Of a stretch of DNA of 24,526 nt, positions 8,805-15,555 are shown in pieces (within the stretch, counting starts at the first letter, position 1; every line of letters begins with the position of its first letter). The position numbers were made by a program, and so were the translations under genes. The DNA lies in contig JAEZWY010000002.1 of the NCBI GenBank assembly GCA_023442905.1, positions 1-24,526 of the forward strand, given 5' to 3'. The notes under the pieces are model-generated. The model saw nothing but the letters and a program-made list of their open reading frames with translations. It made no database searches and was not told the origin of the DNA. Source of the stretch: Bacillota bacterium (GTDB taxonomy: Bacteria > Bacillota > Bacilli > Lactobacillales > Aerococcaceae).

Positions 8805-8835
8805 AAAGATGAAATTCGAAAAAGGAAGTGAAAAC

Positions 8836-10395
8836 ATGAGTGTCCAACAATCAATGCAAGATATTGAAAAAATCATTGTACTTGATTACGGTAGTCAATA
8901 TAATCAATTGATTACACGTCGTATTCGTGAGTTTGGCGTTTATTCAGAACTATTATCACATAAACTAACAGCTGACGAAATCATGGCGAAAGGTAATGTT
9001 AAAGGAATTATCCTATCGGGTGGTCCAATGTCAGTGTATGCAGATGGTGCTTTTTCAATTGATGAAGCAGTATTTGATTTAGGAATTCCAGTTTTAGGGA
9101 TTTGCTATGGTATGCAATTAATGACATTTAAAAATGGTGGGGTAGTCGCTCGCTCCGATAAACGTGAATATGGTCAACAATCATTATTTATTGATAAAGC
9201 AGATTCAGCCATTTTTAAGGGGTTAGAAGCAGAAGAATTAGTGTTAATGAGCCATTCTGACCGTATTGAAGAAATTCCTGAAGGTTTTGAAGTCACTGCA
9301 CGCGGTGAACATAGTCCAGTAGCAGCCTTTGAAAACACAGAAAAACAATTCTATGGTTTCCAATTCCATCCAGAAGTACGGGCATCAGTTCACGGTAACG
9401 ACATGTTACGTAACTTCGTCTTCGACATTTGTGGCGCACAAGGGTCATGGACGATGGAGAAATTCATCGATATTAAAATCCAAGAAATCCGCGAATTAGT
9501 CGGCGAAGGTAAAGTATTACTTGGCCTTTCTGGTGGAGTAGACTCATCAGTTGTAGGTGTATTATTACAAAAAGCTATCGGTGACCAATTAACTTGTATC
9601 TTCGTAGACCACGGTTTATTACGTAAAAACGAAGCAGAAGAGGTAATGGAAACACTAGGTGGTAAATTTGGTTTAAACATCATCAAAGTAGATGCTGAAG
9701 ACCGCTTCCTAAGCAAATTAGCAGGCGTATCTGACCCAGAACGTAAACGTAAAATTATCGGTAACGAATTTGTTTACGTATTTGACGACGAAGCGCAAAA
9801 AATTAAAGACGTTGATTATTTAGCGCAAGGTACTTTATACACAGACGTTATTGAGTCAGGTACAGATACAGCGCAAACCATCAAGTCTCACCATAACGTT
9901 GGTGGCTTACCAGAAGACATGACTTTCTCATTGATCGAACCTTTAAATACCTTATTTAAAGATGAAGTACGTGCAGTAGGAACAGAACTAGGTATGCCAG
10001 ATAAAATCGTTTGGCGCCAACCGTTCCCAGGGCCAGGTTTAGCTATCCGTATTATCGGTGAAGTAACCCCTGAAAAACTAGAAGTCGTTCGCGAATCTGA
10101 CTTCATCTTACGTGATGAAATTAGAAAACAAGGTCTAGAAGGCGACATCTGGCAATACTTTACAGTCCTACCTGGTTTCAAATCAGTAGGGGTAATGGGT
10201 GACGAGCGTACTTACGAATACACAATTGGTATACGTGCCGTAACCTCAATCGACGGTATGACATCTGAATGGGCACGCATCCCTTACGACGTATTAGATA
10301 TCATTTCTAAACGTATCGTAAACGAATGTGCACACATCAACCGCGTAGTCTTAGACATTACGAGCAAGCCACCTGCAACAATCGAGTGGGAATAA
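8836..10395 (+). CDS. guaA: GMP synthase (glutamine-hydrolysing)
   Basis: A 519-residue enzyme amidating XMP to GMP with ATP and glutamine. The N-terminal class I glutamine amidotransferase has its nucleophile Cys90 in GICYGMQ and the partners His178 and Glu180 in FHPEV. The ATP-pyrophosphatase domain has the P-loop SGGVDSS at 232-238, and the C-terminal dimerisation domain carries RQPFPGPGLAIRI and ends KPPATIEWE. The start at 8836 has an AAAGGAAG ribosome site; an upstream in-frame ATG at 8788 precedes the -10 and is rejected. The 3' end of guaA is a known integration neighbourhood for mobile elements, and a prophage remnant begins directly after it. Confidence 0.97.
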   Translation: MSVQQSMQDIEKIIVLDYGSQYNQLITRRIREFGVYSELLSHKLTADEIMAKGNVKGIILSGGPMSVYADGAFSIDEAVFDLGIPVLGICYGMQLMTFKNGGVVARSDKREYGQQSLFIDKADSAIFKGLEAEELVLMSHSDRIEEIPEGFEVTARGEHSPVAAFENTEKQFYGFQFHPEVRASVHGNDMLRNFVFDICGAQGSWTMEKFIDIKIQEIRELVGEGKVLLGLSGGVDSSVVGVLLQKAIGDQLTCIFVDHGLLRKNEAEEVMETLGGKFGLNIIKVDAEDRFLSKLAGVSDPERKRKIIGNEFVYVFDDEAQKIKDVDYLAQGTLYTDVIESGTDTAQTIKSHHNVGGLPEDMTFSLIEPLNTLFKDEVRAVGTELGMPDKIVWRQPFPGPGLAIRIIGEVTPEKLEVVRESDFILRDEIRKQGLEGDIWQYFTVLPGFKSVGVMGDERTYEYTIGIRAVTSIDGMTSEWARIPYDVLDIISKRIVNECAHINRVVLDITSKPPATIEWE

Positions 10396-10401
10396 AAACA
10401 A

Positions 10402-10449
10402 AAGACCTTACAAGCATTGGTTTAACAGTGTTTGTAGGGTCTTATTTTC
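10402..10449. terminator. Terminator after guaA, shared with the integrase remnant
   Basis: A 15-bp stem with two G-U pairs (10402-10416 with 10429-10443) is flanked by A-rich sequence on the left and T-rich on the right. It can end guaA transcription from the left and int from the right; its right arm encodes the last integrase codons. Confidence 0.8.
10412..10421. repeat. Possible attL core (10-bp direct repeat with 15406-15415)
   Basis: AAGCATTGGT occurs here, directly beside the integrase stop codon, and again at 15406-15415 beyond the lysis genes, bracketing the prophage remnant. Ten bases is short, so chance is possible. Confidence 0.25.
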
Positions 10450-10969
10450 CACCCTGATACCATTTTGATACCATTTAGTAATTCGGCTACTTCTTGGTGA
10501 GCAGAGCTCCAAAGGTGTGAGTATGTGTTTAAAGTAGTTTGAATATCTTTATGACCTAAGCGTTGCTGAATGACCTTAAAGCTAACGCCTTGTTTAATTT
10601 ATAAACTAGCGTGGCTATGTCTTAAATCATGGACTCGTATTCTTGGTAAGTCGGTGTGTTTAGAAATCATTTGAAGCTGCTTAGCCAATGAGTACTTTTT
10701 AACTTGAGGGAAAATTCTTTCATGAAGTTGGTAATCATATAGCATATTTAAATATTCATCTAGCATATCGAATAAGAAATCTGGTATCGTAATATCTCTT
10801 ATTGATGTATCTGTTTTAGGGCGACTAACTATATCTTTTCCATGTATTCTTTGATAAGACTTATTTATTGTTAGTATACGATTCGTGTAATCAAAGTCAT
10901 TTGCAGTCAATGCTAATAACTCACCAATTCTTATACCTGTGAAAAATAATAAGTGAAAAGCCATGGCAA
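10422..10969 (-). pseudogene. int: Prophage tyrosine integrase, C-terminal catalytic part with nonsense mutation
   Basis: Only the catalytic half of a tyrosine recombinase remains. All family residues can be seen: Arg in FFTGIRIGELLAL, His and Arg in RVHDLRHSHASL, His in LGHKD and the nucleophile Tyr in NTYSHL. An in-frame TAA (10600-10602) comes directly after HASL, probably TTA changed to TAA, and separates the last two catalytic residues from the rest. After it the frame continues as IKQGVSFKVIQQRLGHKD and ends at 10422. The N-terminal arm-binding and core-binding domains are missing: upstream of 10964 the sequence changes abruptly into a tail gene on the other strand. It points toward guaA, as an integrase beside its attachment site would. 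Confidence 0.85.
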
Positions 10970-11212
10970 ACTAGCAAACCATGGGATGATACCAATACAG
11001 CCACGCAATACACTAAGTTGATAAATGATATTTGTCACGACAGAGGTATCCCATTCTTAGACTTATATCACTCTAGCGGACTAAGACCTTAGGAATCTAC
11101 CTATCGCCCACTCATGTATAGCCGAGATGATGGGAATGGTACCCATCCAGACGAAAAAGGTCATAAGTTATCTTATCCGCAAATTAGAGAGTTTATTAAA
11201 ACGTTGAATTAA
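10970..11212 (+). pseudogene. Phage tail SGNH/GDSL hydrolase, C-terminal remnant
   Basis: An 80-codon in-frame remnant reads from about TSKPWDDTNTATQY to the stop at 11210-11212. It resembles the end of SGNH-hydrolase domains in phage tail or minor structural proteins: DRGIPFLDLYHSSGLRP, then DDGNGTHPDEKGHK, which carries the catalytic His block, and a final helix PQIREFIKTL. One in-frame TAG (11089-11091) after SGLRP breaks it, probably from a Trp codon. The upstream part of the gene is gone; the remnant abuts the integrase remnant. The repeated GCAAAC and CCATGG words at 10961-10982 mark the likely junction. Confidence 0.72.
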
Positions 11213-11253
11213 GCACTCAATTTTTTGGGTTCTTCTACCACTCTTAAATATGC

Positions 11254-11259
11254 TATATT
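11254..11259 (+). promoter_or_regulatory. Promoter of accessory gene 1 (-10)
   Basis: TATATT preceded by TGC gives an extended -10, followed by a leader that resembles those before the genes at 12021 and 13351 (ATTAT..AGTA..AAG..TTGGGGAG). Confidence 0.55.
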
Positions 11260-11292
11260 ATGAGTATTAAAGATTGGGGAGTGGGTTTTTTT

Positions 11293-11886
11293 ATGACAGA
11301 TGAGCAGTTTCGACAATTAATATCTACTATTGAGCAGTCTAATCAGACGCATTGGTGGGAATATATTATAGATGCCTTAATCGCTGCCCTAGTAGCTGTC
11401 GTAGTAACTTATTCTATGGAGGGTATTCGAAGTTTCATTGAATCGAGGTTAGTATACAATAATTTACTTGTAATAAAATATAATATCGCACAATTAACTA
11501 AAAAACTGAAAGATCTGGGCAATCTGGACTCTGAGCAGAAACGATTGAGAAGCCCTCAAATGTTAAATTATATGGATAGTATAATTGAACAGATAAACTC
11601 AGCAAAATCTATATTAGTAGACTTTAAAGTTGAATCAGATACTCTTCAACGAAGTTTAGATACAATAATATACGAAACTGAAAATCAGAGAAGGATGATA
11701 ATCCAAGCAATCAATTATCCCGATGTGCCTTTATTTGAAAATATAGAATGGCCATACACTGAATATGAAATCTTTTTATTACAATTCAAAGGATTTAGTA
11801 AAAATTTAAATATAGTATATCTACTATTTGATTGGACTAAATTTAATTTCAAAAAAATATTTAATAGTATCTTACCGAAAAAGTAA
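11293..11886 (+). CDS. Prophage accessory membrane protein with coiled coil (unknown function)
   Basis: This 197-residue protein is not recognised as a named family. It has a short N-terminal amphipathic stretch, one clear membrane segment at about residues 22-41 (YIIDALIAALVAVVVTY), then a long charged, mainly helical region rich in Lys, Glu, Gln and Leu, and a basic C-terminus. The ATG at 11293 is chosen because a GGGGAG ribosome site precedes it; an in-frame ATG at 11260 overlaps the -10. It has its own promoter and terminator between a tail remnant and lysis genes, the classic place for lysogenic-conversion genes. The frame is intact although the surrounding phage genes are broken. Confidence 0.7.
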   Translation: MTDEQFRQLISTIEQSNQTHWWEYIIDALIAALVAVVVTYSMEGIRSFIESRLVYNNLLVIKYNIAQLTKKLKDLGNLDSEQKRLRSPQMLNYMDSIIEQINSAKSILVDFKVESDTLQRSLDTIIYETENQRRMIIQAINYPDVPLFENIEWPYTEYEIFLLQFKGFSKNLNIVYLLFDWTKFNFKKIFNSILPKK

Positions 11887-11897
11887 GGTACTTTTTT
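11866..11897 (+). terminator. Terminator of accessory gene 1
   Basis: A 10-bp stem with one mismatch (11866-11875 with 11883-11892) is followed by six T. It overlaps the last codons of the gene. Confidence 0.8.
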
Positions 11898-11927
11898 GTT
11901 GCTTAAATTTAGAAAGGAGTGTGAGAA

Positions 11928-11960
11928 ATGAATAAAAACAACGGCTGGGAGGTACTTTAA
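11928..11960 (+). pseudogene. Ten-codon start of a lost phage gene (tentative)
   Basis: A good ribosome site (AAAGGAG) precedes ATG and a ten-codon frame, MNKNNGWEVL, then TAA. The strong start signal with almost no frame suggests the 5' end of a deleted phage gene, but it could also be chance. Confidence 0.25.
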
Positions 11961-11989
11961 TTATTATTTCAGACGCCCAAACAATATGC

Positions 11990-11995
11990 TATATT
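11990..11995 (+). promoter_or_regulatory. Promoter of accessory gene 2 (-10)
   Basis: TATATT preceded by TGC. Positions 11990-12011 are identical over 22 nt to 13318-13339 before accessory gene 4, covering the -10 and the leader. Confidence 0.6.
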
Positions 11996-12020
11996 ATAGT
12001 AAAAGTTTGGGAGTGGTTAG

Positions 12021-12551
12021 ATGTGGGAGAAGTTGGATTGGTTAACAATAACTGGGGAATCACTTAGTGGTCTCGTAAGTGGTGTAATTAGTGGGCTCTT
12101 AATTTTAGGTGTCACTTATATTATTAATATTTTTGATAACAAAAGAAAGAAACAAGCGGAAAAAGAATTTTTGTTAATTAAAGAAGAAATTAACAGTCTA
12201 GGGGAGCTCAGTAAAGTTGTCGATGAGAATATGACGACATTTAAAAGTTTAAAAATAGATCAAGACGGTGAAACCACAATGTTGATTTTTAATAAGATAG
12301 ACAAACAACAAAGTTTGACAGCTGACTTAGTATATACAGGAGTTTTTAATGAAGCTAACATCCAAAAATTGCACGAAAAATACGAACCAATACAAAAAAT
12401 ATTAACCAAATTTGTTGAAGAAATGTCTATTAGTAAGGAAGAAGTAAAAATCACATTTAACCCAGATTTATTAGACGAAGTAATAAAAATGATGAATGAT
12501 TTCAAGAGAGAAATAATTGTAATGAGAAAAACTGTATATTTAGAACTTTAA
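12021..12551 (+). CDS. Prophage accessory membrane protein 2 (unknown function)
   Basis: This 176-residue protein matches no named family that I recognise. A single membrane segment lies at about residues 15-37 (SGLVSGVISGLLILGVTYII), followed by a basic stop-transfer KRKKQ, so the rest is predicted cytoplasmic. The remainder is helical and charged with likely coiled coils (KEFLLIKEEINSLGELSK; KFVEEMSISKEEVK; MMNDFKREI). The ATG at 12021 has a GGGAGTGG ribosome site. It has the same layout as the products of 11293 and 13351, its own promoter and a terminator right after the stop. The frame is intact. Confidence 0.7.
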   Translation: MWEKLDWLTITGESLSGLVSGVISGLLILGVTYIINIFDNKRKKQAEKEFLLIKEEINSLGELSKVVDENMTTFKSLKIDQDGETTMLIFNKIDKQQSLTADLVYTGVFNEANIQKLHEKYEPIQKILTKFVEEMSISKEEVKITFNPDLLDEVIKMMNDFKREIIVMRKTVYLEL

Positions 12552-12577
12552 AACACTCTACTATGAGTGTTTTTTTA
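12551..12577 (+). terminator. Terminator of accessory gene 2
   Basis: A 7-bp stem AACACTC/GAGTGTT with a 6-nt loop is followed by a T-run, directly after the stop codon. Confidence 0.8.
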
Positions 12578-12596
12578 TTTTGAAAGGAGGGTGCAA

Positions 12597-12903
12597 ATGA
12601 ATTGGCAACATGTGTTTGAACGCATAGCAGTTAATGCAAGCTATATCTCCACGATTTTTACGGCGATTAAAATATTTTGTTTTAAACCCGTTGGAAAGAC
12701 GGCTCAAAAAAGTAGATGATGAAAAAATTGCAGAACAGAACGCATTTTAAGAGCGCATTTTACAAAAGACTTCAGAAAATCAAAAACCGCTGATTGAAAC
12801 ACTTGATAGCTTAAAACAGCTTATCGAGGATACACGACGTGAAAGTGATAATCTACATAAGATTGCTGATTTAAACGTTAAGGCAAAAGGTATTTTATGT
12901 TAA
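12597..12903 (+). pseudogene. Small phage membrane/coiled-coil gene before the holin, frameshifted
   Basis: After a strong AAGGAGG ribosome site the ATG opens MNWQHVFERIAVNASYISTI, with a hydrophobic stretch near residues 16-30, then stops at TGA in a shifted frame. Read in the next frame, KRLKKVDDEKIAEQNAF continues to an in-frame TAA, then ERILQKTSENQKPLIETLDS to the final stop at 12901-12903. A frameshift near 12690 and one nonsense codon therefore break what was a protein of about 100 residues with an N-terminal anchor and a coiled coil. Such small proteins commonly sit between tail and holin genes; no precise family is claimed. Confidence 0.65.
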
Positions 12904-12930
12904 GAGAGTAGTCGATTGACTGCTCTTTTT
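12904..12930 (+). terminator. Terminator before accessory gene 3
   Basis: A bulged stem of AGAG and GTAGTC against GACTGCTCT with loop GATT, followed by five T. Confidence 0.65.
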
Positions 12931-12953
12931 GAATTTCACTCTCAAAATTATGC

Positions 12954-12959
12954 TATAAT
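12954..12959 (+). promoter_or_regulatory. Promoter of accessory gene 3 (-10)
   Basis: A perfect TATAAT preceded by TGC (extended -10), 25 nt before the start codon. It shares the TTATGCTATA core with the promoters at 11254 and 11990. Confidence 0.65.
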
Positions 12960-12983
12960 TTCTTCTAAATGAGGAGGTATTTT

Positions 12984-13265
12984 ATGATCAATTACGAAGG
13001 GAATAGAACAGTATTTTTTATTATGCGATACAATGATAGTTGCCAACAAGTGATGGAATTTGATTTTCAAAATGGTGAGGTTCATTGGCATGAAGATAGA
13101 AAACTCGCTACAGAATTCGAGAATCAGAAGATTGCTAATAAATTAGTGGAAATACAGAAAGAGTTAGTTGAATATATGAAAATCGATTTTCATTTTTGGG
13201 TGTTAAGACATGATGAAAATTCGAGGGTTGTTGATAGTTCGGGGCTAATTATGGGTAGTGATTAA
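12984..13265 (+). CDS. Small prophage accessory protein (unknown function)
   Basis: This 93-residue soluble-looking protein is not recognised. It begins MINYEGNRTVFFIMRYND, has no membrane segment, and contains a central helix (ENQKIANKLVEIQKELVEYM) between beta-like aromatic stretches, with an acidic C-terminus. An in-frame ATG at 12969 lies inside the GAGGAGG ribosome site, so 12984 is the better start. It has its own -10 but no terminator before the next gene's promoter at 13318. Confidence 0.6.
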   Translation: MINYEGNRTVFFIMRYNDSCQQVMEFDFQNGEVHWHEDRKLATEFENQKIANKLVEIQKELVEYMKIDFHFWVLRHDENSRVVDSSGLIMGSD

Positions 13266-13317
13266 TATAAACGAATTTTCATGGAATACTAATTTAAAAC
13301 TAAACTCAAATTTAATT

Positions 13318-13323
13318 TATATT
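13318..13323 (+). promoter_or_regulatory. Promoter of accessory gene 4 (-10)
   Basis: TATATT inside a 22-nt block (13318-13339) identical to 11990-12011, so this promoter and leader were copied with, or from, accessory gene 2. Confidence 0.55.
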
Positions 13324-13350
13324 ATAGTAAAAGTTTGGGGGAGTTATATA

Positions 13351-13938
13351 TTGAAACAATGGCTTATAGAAAATTGGTTTAATTTTCTCACGATCTTAAT
13401 TGCGACATTATCGGCGCTAGCATCAGGCATATCTGCTTGGTATTCTTTGAAAGCAAATAATATTAGTAAGGATGCAAACAAAAAGGCAGAAAAAGCAAAC
13501 GCACTGAGTGAAGATGCTAACAGGCTAAGTTTAGAAGCTAATACGATTGCAAAACGTTCTGAGTATAGTGCTTTTTACTACTCTATAAACGAAATACAAA
13601 AAGGTATATCAGATATTGATTTAAGTTTTAATAGTGATAATTTATCAGAAGCTATAGAACGAAACGGAGTATTAATTGATGAATTAGAAAAAATAATTCA
13701 AACAAAATCTAGTATTAAAATTCCGGATAACCACCATGAGCTATTTAATGAAACTCTCAGCACATTACAATCTATACAAACAGAATTCTTAAAAATTAAT
13801 TCTAACGTAGCACCACGAATGATTTTACATAGATATGATGGCAATCACTTCTATGAAGATGTAGAGTCGATTAAGTATGAAATATCGAAAAGAATTTCAT
13901 ACTTAATGACCACTTACATAAATATTAAAGATAAATAA
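13351..13938 (+). CDS. Prophage accessory membrane protein with AN-heptad coiled coil
   Basis: A 195-residue protein of unknown function starting at TTG 13351, set by the GGGGGAG ribosome site; the frame opens upstream at 13258, but that part covers the promoter. One membrane segment lies at about residues 8-31 (NWFNFLTILIATLSALASGI). Five tandem heptads follow at 34-68: KANNISK, DANKKAE, KANALSE, DANRLSL, EANTIAK, each with Ala-Asn at positions 2-3. The C-terminal 120 residues are helical. The layout (one anchor, then a cytoplasmic coiled coil) repeats that of the genes at 11293 and 12021. It is intact and followed by its own terminator. Confidence 0.7.
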   Translation: MKQWLIENWFNFLTILIATLSALASGISAWYSLKANNISKDANKKAEKANALSEDANRLSLEANTIAKRSEYSAFYYSINEIQKGISDIDLSFNSDNLSEAIERNGVLIDELEKIIQTKSSIKIPDNHHELFNETLSTLQSIQTEFLKINSNVAPRMILHRYDGNHFYEDVESIKYEISKRISYLMTTYINIKDK

Positions 13939-13947
13939 ACTTACGAG

Positions 13948-13975
13948 ACCACCACTAACCTGGTGGTTTTTTTTG
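13948..13975 (+). terminator. Terminator of accessory gene 4
   Basis: A perfect ACCACCA/TGGTGGT stem with a 6-nt loop is followed by eight T. Confidence 0.88.
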
Positions 13976-13994
13976 TTGTACAAATTTTAAAAAG

Positions 13995-14441
13995 ATGTGG
14001 AAGATAGAAATGTTATTTAGAGTGATTGAACTCGAAACATTATTGATCGAATACAGAAACGTAGGCAGCACTCTAGTTTATTGGGTGTTTTTATTTTTGG
14101 TTTTATTGGATTTAGTGACAGGAATTGCCAAAGGATTTATTAATAAGGAGGCAAATAGTACTAAAGGATTGCTTGGAGTTATCAAGCACCTACTAGTAGT
14201 TTTATTAGTGTTATGCGTAACGCCATTTTTAAAATGTTTATAACTTGAACCAGTGGCACAATCATTTATCTTATTTTTCATAGCACAGTATGGAATTTCA
14301 GTTGTAGAAAATTGGGGTCAATTGGGATTACCATTACCTGATATGATCTCTAAGTATTTTGACAAATTGAATCGTGAAACAAATGAAATTGACCTAACCA
14401 AAGTAAAAATTGTAGTAGATGAGAAGAAGGAGGATAAATAA
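13995..14441 (+). pseudogene. Phage holin (holin_4/TcdE-like), split by a nonsense codon
   Basis: Read through, the frame gives about 148 residues with the holin family layout: a membrane stretch VYWVFLFLVLLDLVTGIAKG, the diagnostic NKEANSTKGLLGVIKHLL block, another membrane stretch ending TPFLKCL, then LEPVAQSFILFFIAQYGISV, ENWGQLGLPLPD and a charged tail. An in-frame TAA (14241-14243) after FLKCL splits it, so the visible product ends at 82 residues. The downstream part keeps the same frame and could restart at GTG 14253. Its stop overlaps the next ATG as TAATG. Phage lysis by this element is probably lost. Confidence 0.8.
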
Positions 14442-14557
14442 TGGCAGAAGAAGTTAAAACCGTTGAAGATTTAATGAAAGACATTGAAATGCAAGGAGAC
14501 GGTATTGTTAAAGATGGTAAAGGTACTGACCAAGAAAATAAAGGGGAGGACAAATAA
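14441..14557 (+). CDS. Short acidic ORF between holin and endolysin
   Basis: A 38-residue frame (MAEEVKTVEDLMKDIEMQGD..) with a good AAGGAGG ribosome site. It overlaps both neighbours by TAATG junctions, so it belongs to the lysis operon. The product is charged, with no membrane segment. Function unknown. Confidence 0.6.
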   Translation: MAEEVKTVEDLMKDIEMQGDGIVKDGKGTDQENKGEDK

Positions 14558-14980
14558 TGGATTTAACAATAAAAAAAGACCTAGCGCCAACAGTAGCTGG
14601 AACGAACGGTTTTGGGAATAAAAACCAAAAACGTAAAGTAACCGTCCATTTAACGGGGAATCGTGAAAAAGGTGCGAATGCTAAAATGCATGCGAAGCTG
14701 CAAAAAACTATCTACCCGGCGAGCTGGCACATTCAAACGGATGGTAAAGAATCCATTCAATCATTTGAATACTCCTGGCAATGTTATCATGCCGGTGACG
14801 GTACAGGAGATGGTAATAAACATTCAATTGGTATCGAGGGATGCATCAACGTTGATGGTGACTATGTTAAGATGATTCACAACTTAGCGGAGACAGGTGC
14901 TATTGTTGTTCGAGACAATAGTTTAGATCCAGTTAAAGACGTTGTACGTCATTATGACTGGTCAGGTAAACACTGTCCGT
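14557..14980 (+). pseudogene. N-acetylmuramoyl-L-alanine amidase endolysin, cut by an IS remnant
   Basis: The first 141 residues are an Amidase_2 domain: the zinc-ligand His in VHLTGN, WHIQTDG, the second His in CYHAGDG, KHSIGIEGCIN and the final block HYDWSGKHCP with His and Cys. At about 14980 the homology stops and the sequence becomes an IS30 transposase end in another frame. The resulting frame runs on to 15147 with about 55 unrelated residues. Any cell-wall-binding C-terminus is gone, although the catalytic residues remain. Confidence 0.82.
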
Positions 14981-15242
14981 TCTGTCTCTTATCGAAAGCA
15001 TCGCTGAAGACGTTCAGGTTTTCTTTACTCATGCGTATGCTTCTTGGGAGAAAGGAACGAACGAAAGGCATAACCGCATGCTCCGAGAATTTATCCCAAA
15101 GGGAGTCACTCTGCGTCCATTGTCCTATTCGCATTTACTGGAAGTAACCAATACGATCAACCACAGACCAAGAAAAATAATGGGCTATACAACACCTGTA
15201 GAACGCCTTCAGGAAGAACTGGCCGATTTACAAGCAGCTTAA
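14981..15242 (+). mobile_element. IS30-family transposase, C-terminal remnant
   Basis: The frame ending at 15240-15242 reads SIAEDVQVFFTHAYASWEKG, then TNERHNRMLREFIPKG, TNTINHRPRKIMGYTTPVER and LQEELADLQAA. The SWE(K/R)GTNE block carries the last acidic residue of the DDE site of IS30 transposases, and the NxRPRKxxGYxTP block is typical. The N-terminal two-thirds are absent and the left edge lies inside the endolysin gene, so this is a leftover rather than an active element. Confidence 0.85.
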
Positions 15243-15248
15243 GGTGTT

Positions 15249-15353
15249 TTGTTGGTTCTATAGGATAAGAGAATAGATTAGCTGAGTCAAGAGCCACTTT
15301 GCTCCTTCTCTTGACTCAGCTAACCTATCCTCTTGGGTCAGAACCACCAACAA
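15249..15353. repeat. Long imperfect inverted repeat after the IS30 remnant
   Basis: The arms are about 15249-15293 and 15308-15353. The inner 16 bp (15278-15293 with 15308-15323) are perfect around a 14-nt loop, the outer TTGTTGG ends also pair, and bulges lie between. It may be the IS end region or a small separate palindromic element. Confidence 0.65.
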
Positions 15354-15405
15354 CTCACCTGAAAAATGGTAAGGGATGAAACACTCCCTGCTGTCAATGG
15401 CTTCA

Positions 15406-15415
15406 AAGCATTGGT
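15406..15415. repeat. Possible attR core
   Basis: Second copy of AAGCATTGGT (first at 10412-10421), located after the last phage or IS sequence and before the host-like T-box region. Tentative. Confidence 0.25.
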
Positions 15416-15514
15416 AATACTGGATTATTGAGTAATTCGCTGTCTATAAAGGTTTTTAAAATTTTTTATGCATTTGATATTGCAATTAAGCGAATGAAAG
15501 TAAGCACAAAATAA

Positions 15515-15543
15515 TTGACAACCATCCATCATTCTTGTATATT
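15515..15543 (+). promoter_or_regulatory. Promoter of the T-box-mmuPM operon
   Basis: A consensus TTGACA (15515-15520), 17-nt spacer and TATATT (15538-15543), placed just before the T-box leader. Confidence 0.85.
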
Positions 15544-15555
15544 TATTAAAAATAT

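Noticed and set aside
8788..8835. Upstream start of guaA at 8788
   Set aside because: It lies before the probable -10 element and adds 16 residues not found in GMP synthases.
8690..8835. Guanine riboswitch before guaA
   Set aside because: No purine-aptamer core or terminator is visible; a PurBox explains the region better.
14981..15147. Endolysin C-terminal domain
   Set aside because: The residues come from an out-of-frame IS30 transposase end, not from a cell-wall-binding domain.
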